From Cognatishimia sp. SS12 (GTDB taxonomy: Bacteria > Pseudomonadota > Alphaproteobacteria > Rhodobacterales > Rhodobacteraceae): a stretch of DNA of 64,000 nucleotides. Location of the stretch: contig NZ_JAQNCZ010000002.1 of assembly GCF_028369055.1 (NCBI RefSeq), positions 372,001-436,000 of the forward strand. The letters are read 5' to 3'. The notes beneath the pieces were generated by a model that saw only the letters and a program-made list of their open reading frames with translations, had not been told where the DNA came from and searched no databases. The position numbers and the translations under genes were made by a program. How positions within the stretch are numbered: the first letter of the stretch is position 1; every line of letters begins with the position of its first letter. Positions 56,396-64,000 of this stretch are shown here, one piece after another.

Positions 56396-58737
56396 TCGCC
56401 GTAGGGCACCCAGATATTTTTGACCTCGGTCGCGGCTTCGAGGAAAACGCGGCCTTCTCCATCTGGACCAGACCAGTCGCGGGTTTGGCCATTGTTGACC
56501 CAGGTGCGCTTGAGGTTGCCAGCGCTCGCCGCCTCGATCGCACCTGAGATATCGGAGGAACTAAAGCTCCAAACCGCATCCACATTCAGGTGATCCGCCA
56601 AGGTCTGCGCCAGCTCAGCGTGACTGCCCGAGAGAATGTTCACGACCCCCGCGGGCACATCTGAAGTTTCAAGCACCTGATAGAAATCAAGCGCCGCGAG
56701 CGGGAAGGCTTCGGAGGCGACAAGCACCACCCGGTTGCCCATCGCCATGGCGGGGGCCATCAAAGACACAAGGCCCAGCAGCGGGGCTTCGTCCGGGCAA
56801 ATCGCGCCGATAGTGCCAACCGGCTCTTTCATCGCCAATGCCACGCCCCGGATCGGAACACCATGGACCTGGCCATCATATTTGTCCGCCCAGGCCGCAT
56901 AGGTAAAGAGGCGCGATATTGCAGCGTCGACCTCGGACAGGCCGCTGCGTTTGCCGGTCAGCGCATCAATGCGCTTGCCAAATTCTTCGGCGCGCGCCGA
57001 GAGATTTTCTGCGATGTAGTAAAGGATTTGCGCCCGCAGATGGCCGTTGGTCTTGGACCAGGATTTTGCCCCAGCCGCCGCCTCAACCGCGTTGCGGATG
57101 TCTTTGCGGTTTGCAATGGGGGCCTGCCCCAGCAGCTTGCCGCGCGAAGAATAGATGTTCTGCGAATAGCCCCCATCCGGGCGCGCCTGCTTGCCGCCAA
57201 TATACAGTTTGGCTGTGCGGTCCAGCGCGTCTATCGGCCCGTCATCGCCCTGAAACGGTTCAATCTGGCGCAGGGTTTTGATGTTGCCGATGGGTTTGGT
57301 GTAGGCTTCCAATCCTTCCCAGCCTCCTTCACGGCCAAATCCGCTTTCGCGCACCCCGCCAAAACCTGCGGCTGCATCAAAGAGGTTGGTGGCATTGACC
57401 CACACCACGCCCGCCGCCAGCTTGGGCGCAATATCCAGCGCAAGATTCACATTTTCGGTCCAAAGTGTTGCCGCAAGCCCATAGCGCGTGTTGTTGGCGA
57501 TTTCGACGGCTTCGGCTGGTGTGCGGAAGGTCATGGCGCACAGCACGGGGCCAAAGATCTCTTCCTGCATCAGCTTGGAGGCTGTGGACAGCCCGGTGAT
57601 CAATGTGGGCGGGTAAAAGCATCCCTCGGCTGGAAGCGCGCTGTCTGCCACAAAAACCTCGCCTTCGTCATTCGCGCTGACGAGATCGGTGATGGTCTGC
57701 AATTGCACAGGGTCCACGATCGCGCCGACATCAATGCTTTTGTCCAGCGGGTTGCCGATGCGGAGCCGCGCCATACGCGCGCGCAGTTTACGATAGAAAG
57801 TCTCGGCGATGCCCTCTTGCACCAGCAGGCGCGATCCCGCGCAGCAGACCTGACCCTGATTGAACCAGATCGCGTCCACCAGACCTTCGATGGCGCTGTC
57901 GATATCGGCATCTTCAAAGACGATGTAGGGGGATTTACCGCCCAACTCCAGTGTCAGCGCCTTGCCTGACCCGGCGGTGGCTTCGCGAATTTTGCGCCCG
58001 ACCGAGGTGGAGCCGGTGAAGGCGATTTTGTCGATATCCGGGTGATTGACGATCATCTCACCCACAGCGCCGTCGCCGGTGACAATGTTGATAACCCCTT
58101 TGGGCACACCGGCCTGGCGGCAGATATCGGCAAAAAGCAACGCCGTCAGCGAGGTATATTCCGCCGGTTTCAACACCACGGTGTTGCCCATTGCCAGCGC
58201 GGGCGCGACCTTCCAGGCCAGCATCAACAGCGGGAAATTCCACGGAATGATTTGACCGCAGACGCCAACCGCCTCGCGGTCCGGCAGCTCGGCATCCATG
58301 AGTTGCGCCATGCCCGCATGGTAATAGAAATGGCGGTGCACCAGCGGAATGTCGATGTCGCGGCTTTCGCGGATCGGCTTGCCGTTGTCCAAGGTCTCCA
58401 GCACAGCAAAGAGCCGGCTGTGTTTCTGCACAAGGCGCGCAATCGCATATAGGATGCGCGCGCGGTTGTGACCGGGTAGGGCGGCCCATTTGCCCTGCGC
58501 GGCGCGCGCAGCGCTGACCGCGGCGTCGACATCGGCCTCTTTGGCTTGCGACAACTGGGCCAGAACTTCGCCATTTGCGGGGTTTTTGCTTTCAAACTCT
58601 CCGGTGGGCTTTGTGAAGTCCCCATTGATGAAATGCCCAAAGCCGGACCCTTGGTCGATCAACCAGGCCAGTGCATCCGCGGCAGATTCCGGGGCGGGGC
58701 CATAGTCCATGGTTTCGAATATCTCTTTGACGGTCAT
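56392..58737 (-). CDS. ALDH16-type two-domain aldehyde dehydrogenase
   Basis: Unusually long aldehyde dehydrogenase, 781 residues. Residues 35-480 are a complete catalytic unit with IIPWNFPL, E265 (LELGGKSP) and nucleophile C298 (GQVCCAGSR). Residues about 505-781 are a second, partial ALDH domain without the Cys motif. This is the ALDH16 layout, known in Loktanella and in an inactive form in man. Placed directly after deoC, it probably oxidises the acetaldehyde released by the aldolase. The ATG is nine bases after the deoC stop. Confidence 0.93.
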   Translation of the reverse strand: MTVKEIFETMDYGPAPESAADALAWLIDQGSGFGHFINGDFTKPTGEFESKNPANGEVLAQLSQAKEADVDAAVSAARAAQGKWAALPGHNRARILYAIARLVQKHSRLFAVLETLDNGKPIRESRDIDIPLVHRHFYYHAGMAQLMDAELPDREAVGVCGQIIPWNFPLLMLAWKVAPALAMGNTVVLKPAEYTSLTALLFADICRQAGVPKGVINIVTGDGAVGEMIVNHPDIDKIAFTGSTSVGRKIREATAGSGKALTLELGGKSPYIVFEDADIDSAIEGLVDAIWFNQGQVCCAGSRLLVQEGIAETFYRKLRARMARLRIGNPLDKSIDVGAIVDPVQLQTITDLVSANDEGEVFVADSALPAEGCFYPPTLITGLSTASKLMQEEIFGPVLCAMTFRTPAEAVEIANNTRYGLAATLWTENVNLALDIAPKLAAGVVWVNATNLFDAAAGFGGVRESGFGREGGWEGLEAYTKPIGNIKTLRQIEPFQGDDGPIDALDRTAKLYIGGKQARPDGGYSQNIYSSRGKLLGQAPIANRKDIRNAVEAAAGAKSWSKTNGHLRAQILYYIAENLSARAEEFGKRIDALTGKRSGLSEVDAAISRLFTYAAWADKYDGQVHGVPIRGVALAMKEPVGTIGAICPDEAPLLGLVSLMAPAMAMGNRVVLVASEAFPLAALDFYQVLETSDVPAGVVNILSGSHAELAQTLADHLNVDAVWSFSSSDISGAIEAASAGNLKRTWVNNGQTRDWSGPDGEGRVFLEAATEVKNIWVPYGE

Positions 58738-58746
58738 GGTATGTCC

Positions 58747-59739
58747 TTACCCAATCGCATGGCGGTGGCCCGCCGAGTATTTGCCGGTGACGTGATGTTC
58801 GAGCTGGCGTTCGATGTCACCCAAGAGCGAAGAAGCCCCAAAGCGGAACAGGTCAGGCGCAAGCCAGCGATCGCCCAGTTCATCTTTGATCAGCGCCAGA
58901 TAGACCAGCGCGTCTTTGGCTTTGGAAATGCCGCCCGCCGGTTTGTAGCCGACGCGAAAGCCAGTGTGTTCGTAATAATCGCGGATCGCGCGGATCATGA
59001 CCAATGACACCGGCAGGGTGGCGTTCACGGATTCCTTGCCTGTTGAGGTCTTGATAAAGTCGGCCCCGGCCATCATGCAGACCAGCGAGGCGCGCGCCAC
59101 GTTGCGCAGGGTGCCCAGCTCTCCGGTGGCCAAAATCGCTTTGACATGCGCGTCGCCGCAGGCCTCTCGAAAGGCTTTCATCTCATCGTAAAGCGCCTGC
59201 CAATTGCCCTGCAGCACATGGCGACGGGTGATCACGATGTCGATTTCCTGCGCGCCAGCGGCCACGGATTGCCTGATTTCTTCGACCCGTAGTGCAAAGG
59301 GCGACAGTCCGGCCGGAAACCCCGTTGAAACAGCGGCCACCGGGATGCCCGAACCGTCGAGCGCTGTGACTGCCGTTTCGATCATATCGTGATACACGCA
59401 TACCGCGCCGGTGGTCAGATCAGGTAGACCCAGCGTTTCCAAAAGATCGGCGCGCACCGGCTGTTTGGCCTTGGCGCAAAGCCGTTTGACACGCCCTTCG
59501 GTGTCATCCCCGGCCAGCGTGGTCAGGTCGATGAGAGAGAGGGCTTTCAGCAGCCATGCGGCCTGATGATCTTTCTTGACCGAGCGCCGGCCGGCAATTG
59601 TCCCGGCGCGGCGTTCAATGGCCGATGTATTGGCTTGGACAGAACGGACCCAGTCCAGATCAAGCGCCATACCGGGGTTGCGTGGCTCTATCGCCTGCGG
59701 CAGCTGGGCTGCGTCAGTTTTGGTGGAGGTGGTTTGCAT
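58747..59739 (-). CDS. deoC: deoxyribose-phosphate aldolase
   Basis: Cleaves 2-deoxyribose-5-phosphate to acetaldehyde and glyceraldehyde-3-phosphate in deoxynucleoside breakdown. It has 330 residues, longer than E. coli DeoC (259) and like the animal-type DERA. Schiff-base lysine is in ADFIKTSTGK; partner residues are in KAILATGELG and GYKPAGGISKAKDALVYL. The start at 59739 gives MQTTSTKTD; the frame runs to 59775 but without homology. First gene of the deoC-ALDH16-Rossmann operon. Confidence 0.95.
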   Translation of the reverse strand: MQTTSTKTDAAQLPQAIEPRNPGMALDLDWVRSVQANTSAIERRAGTIAGRRSVKKDHQAAWLLKALSLIDLTTLAGDDTEGRVKRLCAKAKQPVRADLLETLGLPDLTTGAVCVYHDMIETAVTALDGSGIPVAAVSTGFPAGLSPFALRVEEIRQSVAAGAQEIDIVITRRHVLQGNWQALYDEMKAFREACGDAHVKAILATGELGTLRNVARASLVCMMAGADFIKTSTGKESVNATLPVSLVMIRAIRDYYEHTGFRVGYKPAGGISKAKDALVYLALIKDELGDRWLAPDLFRFGASSLLGDIERQLEHHVTGKYSAGHRHAIG

Positions 59740-59846
59740 GTCTCGCTCACATTCAGAACCCGCCCAAGCTGTCACGCGCGCCCCTATTTTTCAAGCGTTC
59801 ACGCTGGGGAATTCTGGATTTTTTGACCATCTGGACAAAGTTAAGT

Positions 59847-59861
59847 TGCGAATAATTCTCA
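59847..59861. promoter_or_regulatory. Fur/Mur-like box 1 before the metal importer
   Basis: TGCGAATAATTCTCA, an imperfect 7-1-7 inverted repeat of the Fur family type (reverse TGAGAATTATTCGCA). Identical 16-base copy of box 2 starting one base earlier (TTGCG...). Lies upstream of the likely -35 element. Confidence 0.75.
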
Positions 59862-59867
59862 ATTGCG

Positions 59868-59896
59868 TTGACTTGTTGCGAATAATTCTCATATTC
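59868..59896 (+). promoter_or_regulatory. probable promoter of the sitABCD-type operon
   Basis: TTGACT at 59868-59873, then 17 bases, then ATATTC at 59891-59896 as a loose -10. Box 2 fills the spacer, so a bound repressor would block RNA polymerase. The first start codon is 17 bases further on. Confidence 0.5.
59877..59891. promoter_or_regulatory. Fur/Mur-like box 2 inside the promoter
   Basis: Second copy of TGCGAATAATTCTCA, exactly 30 bp from box 1, therefore on the same face of the helix to within about three turns. It overlaps the promoter spacer. In roseobacters Mur represses sitABCD when manganese is plentiful (established knowledge). Confidence 0.75.
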
Positions 59897-59912
59897 ATAC
59901 TTAAGGAAAAGG

Positions 59913-60875
59913 ATGGGTGACATGCGATTCTCTCGACGGGCCTTTGCAGCGGTCGCTGCGCTATTTTTGGCAATGCCAGTTGCAGCGGCTGAAAAGCTTT
60001 CGGTTGTGGCGACAACGGGCATGATTGCCGACGCCGCGCGTCAGGTCGGCGGCGATAGCGTTGAGGTGCGCGGTCTGATGGGGCCGGGTGTCGACCCGCA
60101 TGCCTACCGGCAGACCCGCAGTGATATTGTCGCCATGACACGTGCCGATCTGGTGCTGTGGCATGGGCTGTATCTCGAAGCGCAGATGGAAGATTTTTTC
60201 CATGACCTTGCCAAGAAACGCACCGTTGTGGCTGTGGCCGAGGCGCTGCCCAAGGACAAGCTGCGTGGCCATGATGATTATGCAGAGAAATATGATCCGC
60301 ATGTCTGGATGGACCCGGCGCTTTGGTCTGAGGTTGTTCTGGCCGTGCGCGATGCGATGATCGCGGTGCAGCCAGACAGCGCCGCGCAGTTCACAGCAAA
60401 TGCCGACCGGCATCTGGAAGAGTTGAAAGCGCTGTCAGACTATGCCGATACAGCGCTTGCTTCGGTGCCGGATAAGGCGCGCGTTCTGGTGACGGCGCAT
60501 GACGCATTTGGGTATTTTGGGGCCTCACATGGCTTTGAGGTCATGGGCATTCAGGGCATTTCCACGCAGTCCGAAGCGGGGCTGAACCGCATTGGTGAAC
60601 TGGTGGACCTCTTGGTTGCGCGCGAGATTGCGGCGGTTTTTGTCGAAAGCTCGGTATCGGACCGCAACATGCGCGCGTTGATTGAAGGGGCGGCGGCCAA
60701 GGGGCACAAACTGTCCATCGGCGGTGAGCTGTTCAGCGACGCCATGGGGCAAGACGGCACCTATGAAGGCACATATATTGGCATGTTGGATCACAACGTG
60801 ACTGTGATCGCCTCCGCCTTGGGCGGTGATGTGCCTGCGCGCGGATTGCATGGCCGCTTGAGCGCCGGATACTAG
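59913..60875 (+). CDS. sitA: Mn/Fe/Zn ABC transporter substrate-binding protein
   Basis: Cluster A-I metal-binding periplasmic protein of 320 residues. Signal peptide about 1-26; SRRAFAA has a twin-arginine look but could be Sec. Metal ligands are expected at H63 (GVDPHAY), the His of YDPHVWMDP, a Glu in FVESSVSD and an Asp in LFSDAMG. There is no long His-rich loop, which speaks against a pure zinc importer. Manganese is inferred from the Mur-like boxes and sitABCD gene order. AAGGA is five bases before ATG 59913; ATG 59922 is also possible. Confidence 0.85.
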   Translation: MGDMRFSRRAFAAVAALFLAMPVAAAEKLSVVATTGMIADAARQVGGDSVEVRGLMGPGVDPHAYRQTRSDIVAMTRADLVLWHGLYLEAQMEDFFHDLAKKRTVVAVAEALPKDKLRGHDDYAEKYDPHVWMDPALWSEVVLAVRDAMIAVQPDSAAQFTANADRHLEELKALSDYADTALASVPDKARVLVTAHDAFGYFGASHGFEVMGIQGISTQSEAGLNRIGELVDLLVAREIAAVFVESSVSDRNMRALIEGAAAKGHKLSIGGELFSDAMGQDGTYEGTYIGMLDHNVTVIASALGGDVPARGLHGRLSAGY

Positions 60876-60883
60876 GAACGGAC

Positions 60884-61687
60884 ATGAATTTGAAACTGGC
60901 ATCTGATTTGGGAACACCCCCCACCGAAGACCTCAGCGGCGTGCCGCTCGCAGTGCGCGGCATGACCGTGTCATATGGGCAAAAGCCAGCGGTCTTTTCC
61001 GTGGACATGACGATCCAGAATGGCTCCATGAGTGCGATCATCGGCCCAAACGGGGCGGGGAAATCGACGCTTCTGAAGGCCGCGCTTGGCGTGATCAAGC
61101 CGCTGGCGGGCCGGGTCTCGGTCTATGGCAAACCTCTAAAGAGCCAGCATCATCGCATCGCCTATGTGCCGCAGCGCGCCAGCGTGGATTGGGATTTTCC
61201 GACCCGCGTGATTGATGTGGTTCTGATGGGGCTTTACCGCGAACTGGGCCTGCTGCGCCGGGTCCGCACATCCCATATGGAAACCGCAATGGCCTGCCTG
61301 GATCGTGTCGGCATGACCGATTTTGCCGAGCGGCAGATTGGCCAACTGTCCGGGGGCCAGCAGCAGCGTGTCTTTCTGGCGCGGGCCCTGGCGCAGGGCG
61401 CGGATCTCTATTTGCTGGACGAACCCTTTGCAGGCGTGGATGCCGCGACCGAAAAGGCGATCATCGCTGTGCTGAAATCGCTCAAGGACGATGGCAAAAC
61501 GGTTGTTGCGGTGCACCACGATCTGGCCACGGTCAGCGATTATTTTGATCAGGTCTTTTTGATCAATACGCGCAAAGTGGCCGAAGGGCCGGTTGCAACC
61601 ACCTTTACCGCCGAGAACCTGAACGCTGCCTATGGCGGGCGTCTTGCCACCGCGCAGATCGACCGGCTCGCCGTCTCAGCGCTCTGA
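60884..61687 (+). CDS. sitB: metal ABC transporter ATP-binding protein
   Basis: ATPase of the importer, 267 residues. Walker A GPNGAGKS, Q-loop YVPQRASVDWDFP, signature LSGGQQQR, Walker B LYLLDEPFAGVD and switch His in VAVHHD. About 30 extra N-terminal residues precede the domain. It is eight bases after the binding protein gene, and its stop shares a base with the next start (TGATG). Confidence 0.93.
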   Translation: MNLKLASDLGTPPTEDLSGVPLAVRGMTVSYGQKPAVFSVDMTIQNGSMSAIIGPNGAGKSTLLKAALGVIKPLAGRVSVYGKPLKSQHHRIAYVPQRASVDWDFPTRVIDVVLMGLYRELGLLRRVRTSHMETAMACLDRVGMTDFAERQIGQLSGGQQQRVFLARALAQGADLYLLDEPFAGVDAATEKAIIAVLKSLKDDGKTVVAVHHDLATVSDYFDQVFLINTRKVAEGPVATTFTAENLNAAYGGRLATAQIDRLAVSAL

Positions 61688-62892
61688 TGCTGACGGAAGC
61701 GCTCACTCTGCAGCTTGGCTACAATGCCACGCTCGTGGCGCTGGGCGCGATGTTTCTGGGTGTCGCAGCCGGCGTGACCGGCACCTTTCTGTTCCTGCGC
61801 AAACGCGCCCTTGTCAGTGATGCGATCAGCCACGCCACCCTGCCCGGGGTAGGTTTGGCATTTATGATCATGGTCGCTTTTGGCGGTGACGGTCGCAATC
61901 TGCTGGGATTGCTGCTCGGCTCGGCCCTGTCAGCGAGTTTTGGTCTCTTGTGCATCGGCTGGCTGACCCGCCGCACGCGACTGGCCGAAGATGCCGCCAT
62001 TGGCGCGGTGCTGTCGGTGTTCTTTGGGTTTGGCATTGTGCTTTTGACGATCATTCAAACCATGCGCGTGGGGCAGCAGGCGGGGCTGGAAGGCTTTCTG
62101 CTCGGCTCGACCGCTGGCATGTTGTGGAATGATGCGGTGATTATCGCGGTCGGCGGGGCGTTGACCCTGGCGGTTGTGATTGCGCTGCGCCGCCCGATGA
62201 CGCTTGTGGCGTTTGACCCTGAATATGCTGCGGCGCGCGGGCTGAATGTTGCGCGTGTGGATCTGGCGATCATGGGGCTGGCCATGGCAGTGACGGTCGT
62301 GGGCCTGAAGATCGTTGGCCTGATCCTGATCGTCGCCATGTTGATCATTCCGCCTGTGGCCGCGCGGTTCTGGAGCGAGCGCACGGACCATGTGGCGCTG
62401 ATTGCCGGCGGGATTGGCGGCGCATCCGCGTATATCGGGGCAGGGCTGTCGGCGGTGGCCCCGGCGCTGCCCACCGGGCCAATTATCGTCTTGGTCAGCT
62501 TTGCCACATTCCTCATCTCGCTTTTGCTCGCCCCGGGGCGGGGTGTTTTGGCAGCGGTGCTGCGGCATCGGCGGTTTCAGCGACGGGTGCATATCCGGCA
62601 AGGCTTGCTCGCTTTGGCGCAGGGACAACCGATTTACGAACGCTATACGCTGCGTCTTTTGCAGCGCGCCGGACTTGTGGAGGCGGACGGGGTGGCGACC
62701 GAGACCGGGCGTGCCCGCGCCGCCAAAGCCCTGCGCGATGAGGCCCGCTGGGCGCTTGTGCGGTCTGATCAGGCACTGGAGGGGGCGGCGGCGCTATATG
62801 ATGGGCTGCGCGATCTGGAGACCGTGCTGACGATGGATCAAATTACTGAAATCGACAGGCGCATCGGCGCGCCGCAGGGCGTTGCACTATGA
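61687..62892 (+). CDS. sitC: metal ABC permease with DtxR-like C-terminal tail
   Basis: Permease of 401 residues; ABC-3 family members are usually 280-300. About eight or nine helices in residues 1-290 include SDAISHATLPGVGLAF and GLKIVGLILIVAMLIIPPVAARFW. The extra hundred residues read as a winged-helix/dimerisation segment: LLQRAGLVEADGVATETGRARAAKALRDEARW (core GLVEADGVATETGR) and TMDQITEIDRRIGAPQG, as in MntR/DtxR regulators. Possibly a cytoplasmic metal sensor on the transporter. Overlaps the neighbour genes at both ends. Confidence 0.9.
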   Translation: MLTEALTLQLGYNATLVALGAMFLGVAAGVTGTFLFLRKRALVSDAISHATLPGVGLAFMIMVAFGGDGRNLLGLLLGSALSASFGLLCIGWLTRRTRLAEDAAIGAVLSVFFGFGIVLLTIIQTMRVGQQAGLEGFLLGSTAGMLWNDAVIIAVGGALTLAVVIALRRPMTLVAFDPEYAAARGLNVARVDLAIMGLAMAVTVVGLKIVGLILIVAMLIIPPVAARFWSERTDHVALIAGGIGGASAYIGAGLSAVAPALPTGPIIVLVSFATFLISLLLAPGRGVLAAVLRHRRFQRRVHIRQGLLALAQGQPIYERYTLRLLQRAGLVEADGVATETGRARAAKALRDEARWALVRSDQALEGAAALYDGLRDLETVLTMDQITEIDRRIGAPQGVAL

Positions 62893-63815
62893 TGGGTGAA
62901 GAATTCGTTTCCCTCAGTTTGACGCCGCTGCTGATTGGCGTCTTTGCGGCCATTGCCTGCGCGTTGCCCGGCAATTTTCTACTGTTGCGGCGGCAGGCGC
63001 TGATTGGGGATGCCATCAGCCATGTGGTCCTGCCCGGTATTGTCGTGGCTTTTCTGGTGACAGGATACGTGTCGGCCTGGCCCATGATGCTGGGCGCAGC
63101 GGCGGCATCGCTGCTGGCGGTCGGGCTGATTGAATTGATCAAACGTCTGGGCCGGATAGAGCCGGGCGCGGCAATGGGCGTGACGTTTACCGCGATGTTT
63201 GCAGGCGGGGTGCTGTTGCTGGAGCAGACTGATACCTCTGCCGTGCATCTGGATGTCGAGCACGCGCTTTACGGCAATCTGGAAAGTCTGATTTGGCTGG
63301 ATGCCACAGGCTGGCGCAGTGTTCTGGATCCGCAGGCGCTTGCGGGCGTGCCCGATGAGTTGCCGCGCATCTTTCTGACGCTGCTTGCCGTCATCGCCTT
63401 TATGCGCCTGTTCTGGCGGCCCCTGAAAATCGCAACATTTGACACCGGGTTTGCGCAGTCGGTGGGCGCGCGGCCAACTGCAATGGGCCTGGCGCTGGTG
63501 GTGGTTGCGGCGGTTGCCGCCGTCGCCGCGTTTGATGCCGTCGGCTCGATCATCGTGATCGCCATGTTCATCTGCCCCCCCGCTGCGGCCCGGTTGATGA
63601 CCAACCGGCTGGAGCGTCAGATCACCTGGAGTGTCGTCTTCGCGACGGTTTCGGCGGTGCTTGGCTATGTGTTGGCAGGCTATGGGCCGCTCTGGCTTGG
63701 CGCGGACCATGCCGTCAGCGCGGCCGGTATGATTGCCACGGTCTCGGGCATCATCCTGGCAATGGCAGCGCTATGTGCCCCCCAGCGCATGCGCAGCGGT
63801 GCGCCCGCCAACTGA
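62889..63815 (+). CDS. sitD: metal ABC transporter permease, second subunit
   Basis: ABC-3 family permease of 308 residues without the tail seen in its neighbour. GDAISHVVLPGIVVAF and AVGSIIVIAMFICPPAAARLM are the conserved blocks shared with the first permease. Last gene of the importer operon; its start overlaps the previous stop by four bases. It ends two bases from the convergent Lrp/AsnC-type gene without a visible terminator. Confidence 0.92.
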   Translation: MMGEEFVSLSLTPLLIGVFAAIACALPGNFLLLRRQALIGDAISHVVLPGIVVAFLVTGYVSAWPMMLGAAAASLLAVGLIELIKRLGRIEPGAAMGVTFTAMFAGGVLLLEQTDTSAVHLDVEHALYGNLESLIWLDATGWRSVLDPQALAGVPDELPRIFLTLLAVIAFMRLFWRPLKIATFDTGFAQSVGARPTAMGLALVVVAAVAAVAAFDAVGSIIVIAMFICPPAAARLMTNRLERQITWSVVFATVSAVLGYVLAGYGPLWLGADHAVSAAGMIATVSGIILAMAALCAPQRMRSGAPAN

Positions 63816-63817
63816 CA

Positions 63818-64000
63818 TCAGTTGGTGGCCAGCGCCTCAAGATTGTAGCCGGTGAATTCCTTGACCGTCCGCATGCTGAGCAGGGTTTTCATCTGCTGCA
63901 CAGCCGGGAGGTCCGCAAGGCGATCACGGTGCAGCCGCTCAAAATCGGCCGGGTTGGTGGCCGCGACTCGGATCAGAAAATCAAACTCGCCTGAAATCAG
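63818..64000 (-). CDS. Lrp/AsnC-family regulator, C-terminal end (gene leaves window)
   Basis: Last 60 residues of a feast/famine-type regulator. The visible part starts at ISGEFDFLIRVAATNPADFE and ends RTVKEFTGYNLEALATN, the RAM/ligand-binding domain of Lrp-like proteins. The DNA-binding half lies outside the window, so the controlled genes cannot be guessed. Confidence 0.88.
   Translation of the reverse strand: MISGEFDFLIRVAATNPADFERLHRDRLADLPAVQQMKTLLSMRTVKEFTGYNLEALATN

Overview
The window looks like an ordinary stretch of chromosome from an alphaproteobacterium of the order Rhodobacterales (Roseobacter/Rhodobacter type). This rests on a Rhodobacter-type porin, DUF3576/DUF1674/DUF3035/DUF5665 proteins typical of the group, the rbfA-truB and purH-lspA neighbourhoods, a two-domain ALDH16-like dehydrogenase and high GC content. 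The genus cannot be fixed by eye. No rRNA, tRNA, insertion sequence, prophage or CRISPR array was seen. Genes are dense and no gene-free gap exceeds 300 bases.

Layout. 1-5.8 kb: the 5' part of leuS (runs off the left edge), a glycosyltransferase facing the other way, a DUF3576 lipoprotein, a strongly expressed-looking porin and yggS. 5.8-15 kb: L,D-transpeptidase, ribA, an orphan OmpR-type response regulator with a possible small RNA behind it, xth, a CnoX-like thioredoxin, Lon-N protein, Trm112 protein, a UbiH-type monooxygenase, an amidase and a DapC-like aminotransferase. 15-24.2 kb: ftsK, lolA, a lysozyme-like lipoprotein, hspQ, gamma-glutamyltransferase, an anti-sigma kinase/STAS pair, a thiolase and a free-methionine-sulfoxide reductase. 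24.3-31 kb: an accessory catabolic cluster with a cupin-type XRE regulator, two large FAD/GcvT demethylating oxidoreductases and a GlxA-type AraC regulator; it probably strips methyl groups from an N-methylated compound (dimethylglycine/sarcosine/betaine type). 31-34.5 kb: rarD, rluA and a GT11/GT25 surface-glycan pair.

34.6-46 kb: the conserved rbfA-truB-rpsO-pnp translation/RNA-decay region, here interrupted by accessory genes. These are a phosphodiester-glycosidase-like protein between rbfA and truB, a CAP-domain lipoprotein facing away from a Slam/DUF560-like outer-membrane barrel, DUF1643, DUF5665 and an RTX-repeat protein between truB and rpsO, and a YpfJ-type metallopeptidase between rpsO and pnp. 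dapB lies divergent from rbfA. 46-55 kb: DUF983, DUF1674 (SDHAF4-like), rsmB, heparinase II/III-like, purH, lspA, a DUF3035 (BamF-like) lipoprotein and an M16 protease pair. 55-64 kb: a GNAT enzyme, then a deoC / ALDH16 / Rossmann-protein operon for deoxyribose-5-phosphate breakdown, then a sitABCD-type manganese/iron importer behind two Fur/Mur-like boxes, and the end of an Lrp/AsnC regulator.

The less ordinary observations are the Slam-like barrel with its neighbouring lipoprotein, the paired GcvT oxidoreductases with their operator-like repeats, a hairpin that would cover the ribosome site of the methionine-sulfoxide reductase, duplicated Fur/Mur boxes exactly 30 bp apart, a permease carrying a DtxR-like tail, and two candidate structured RNAs (after the response regulator and before lspA).
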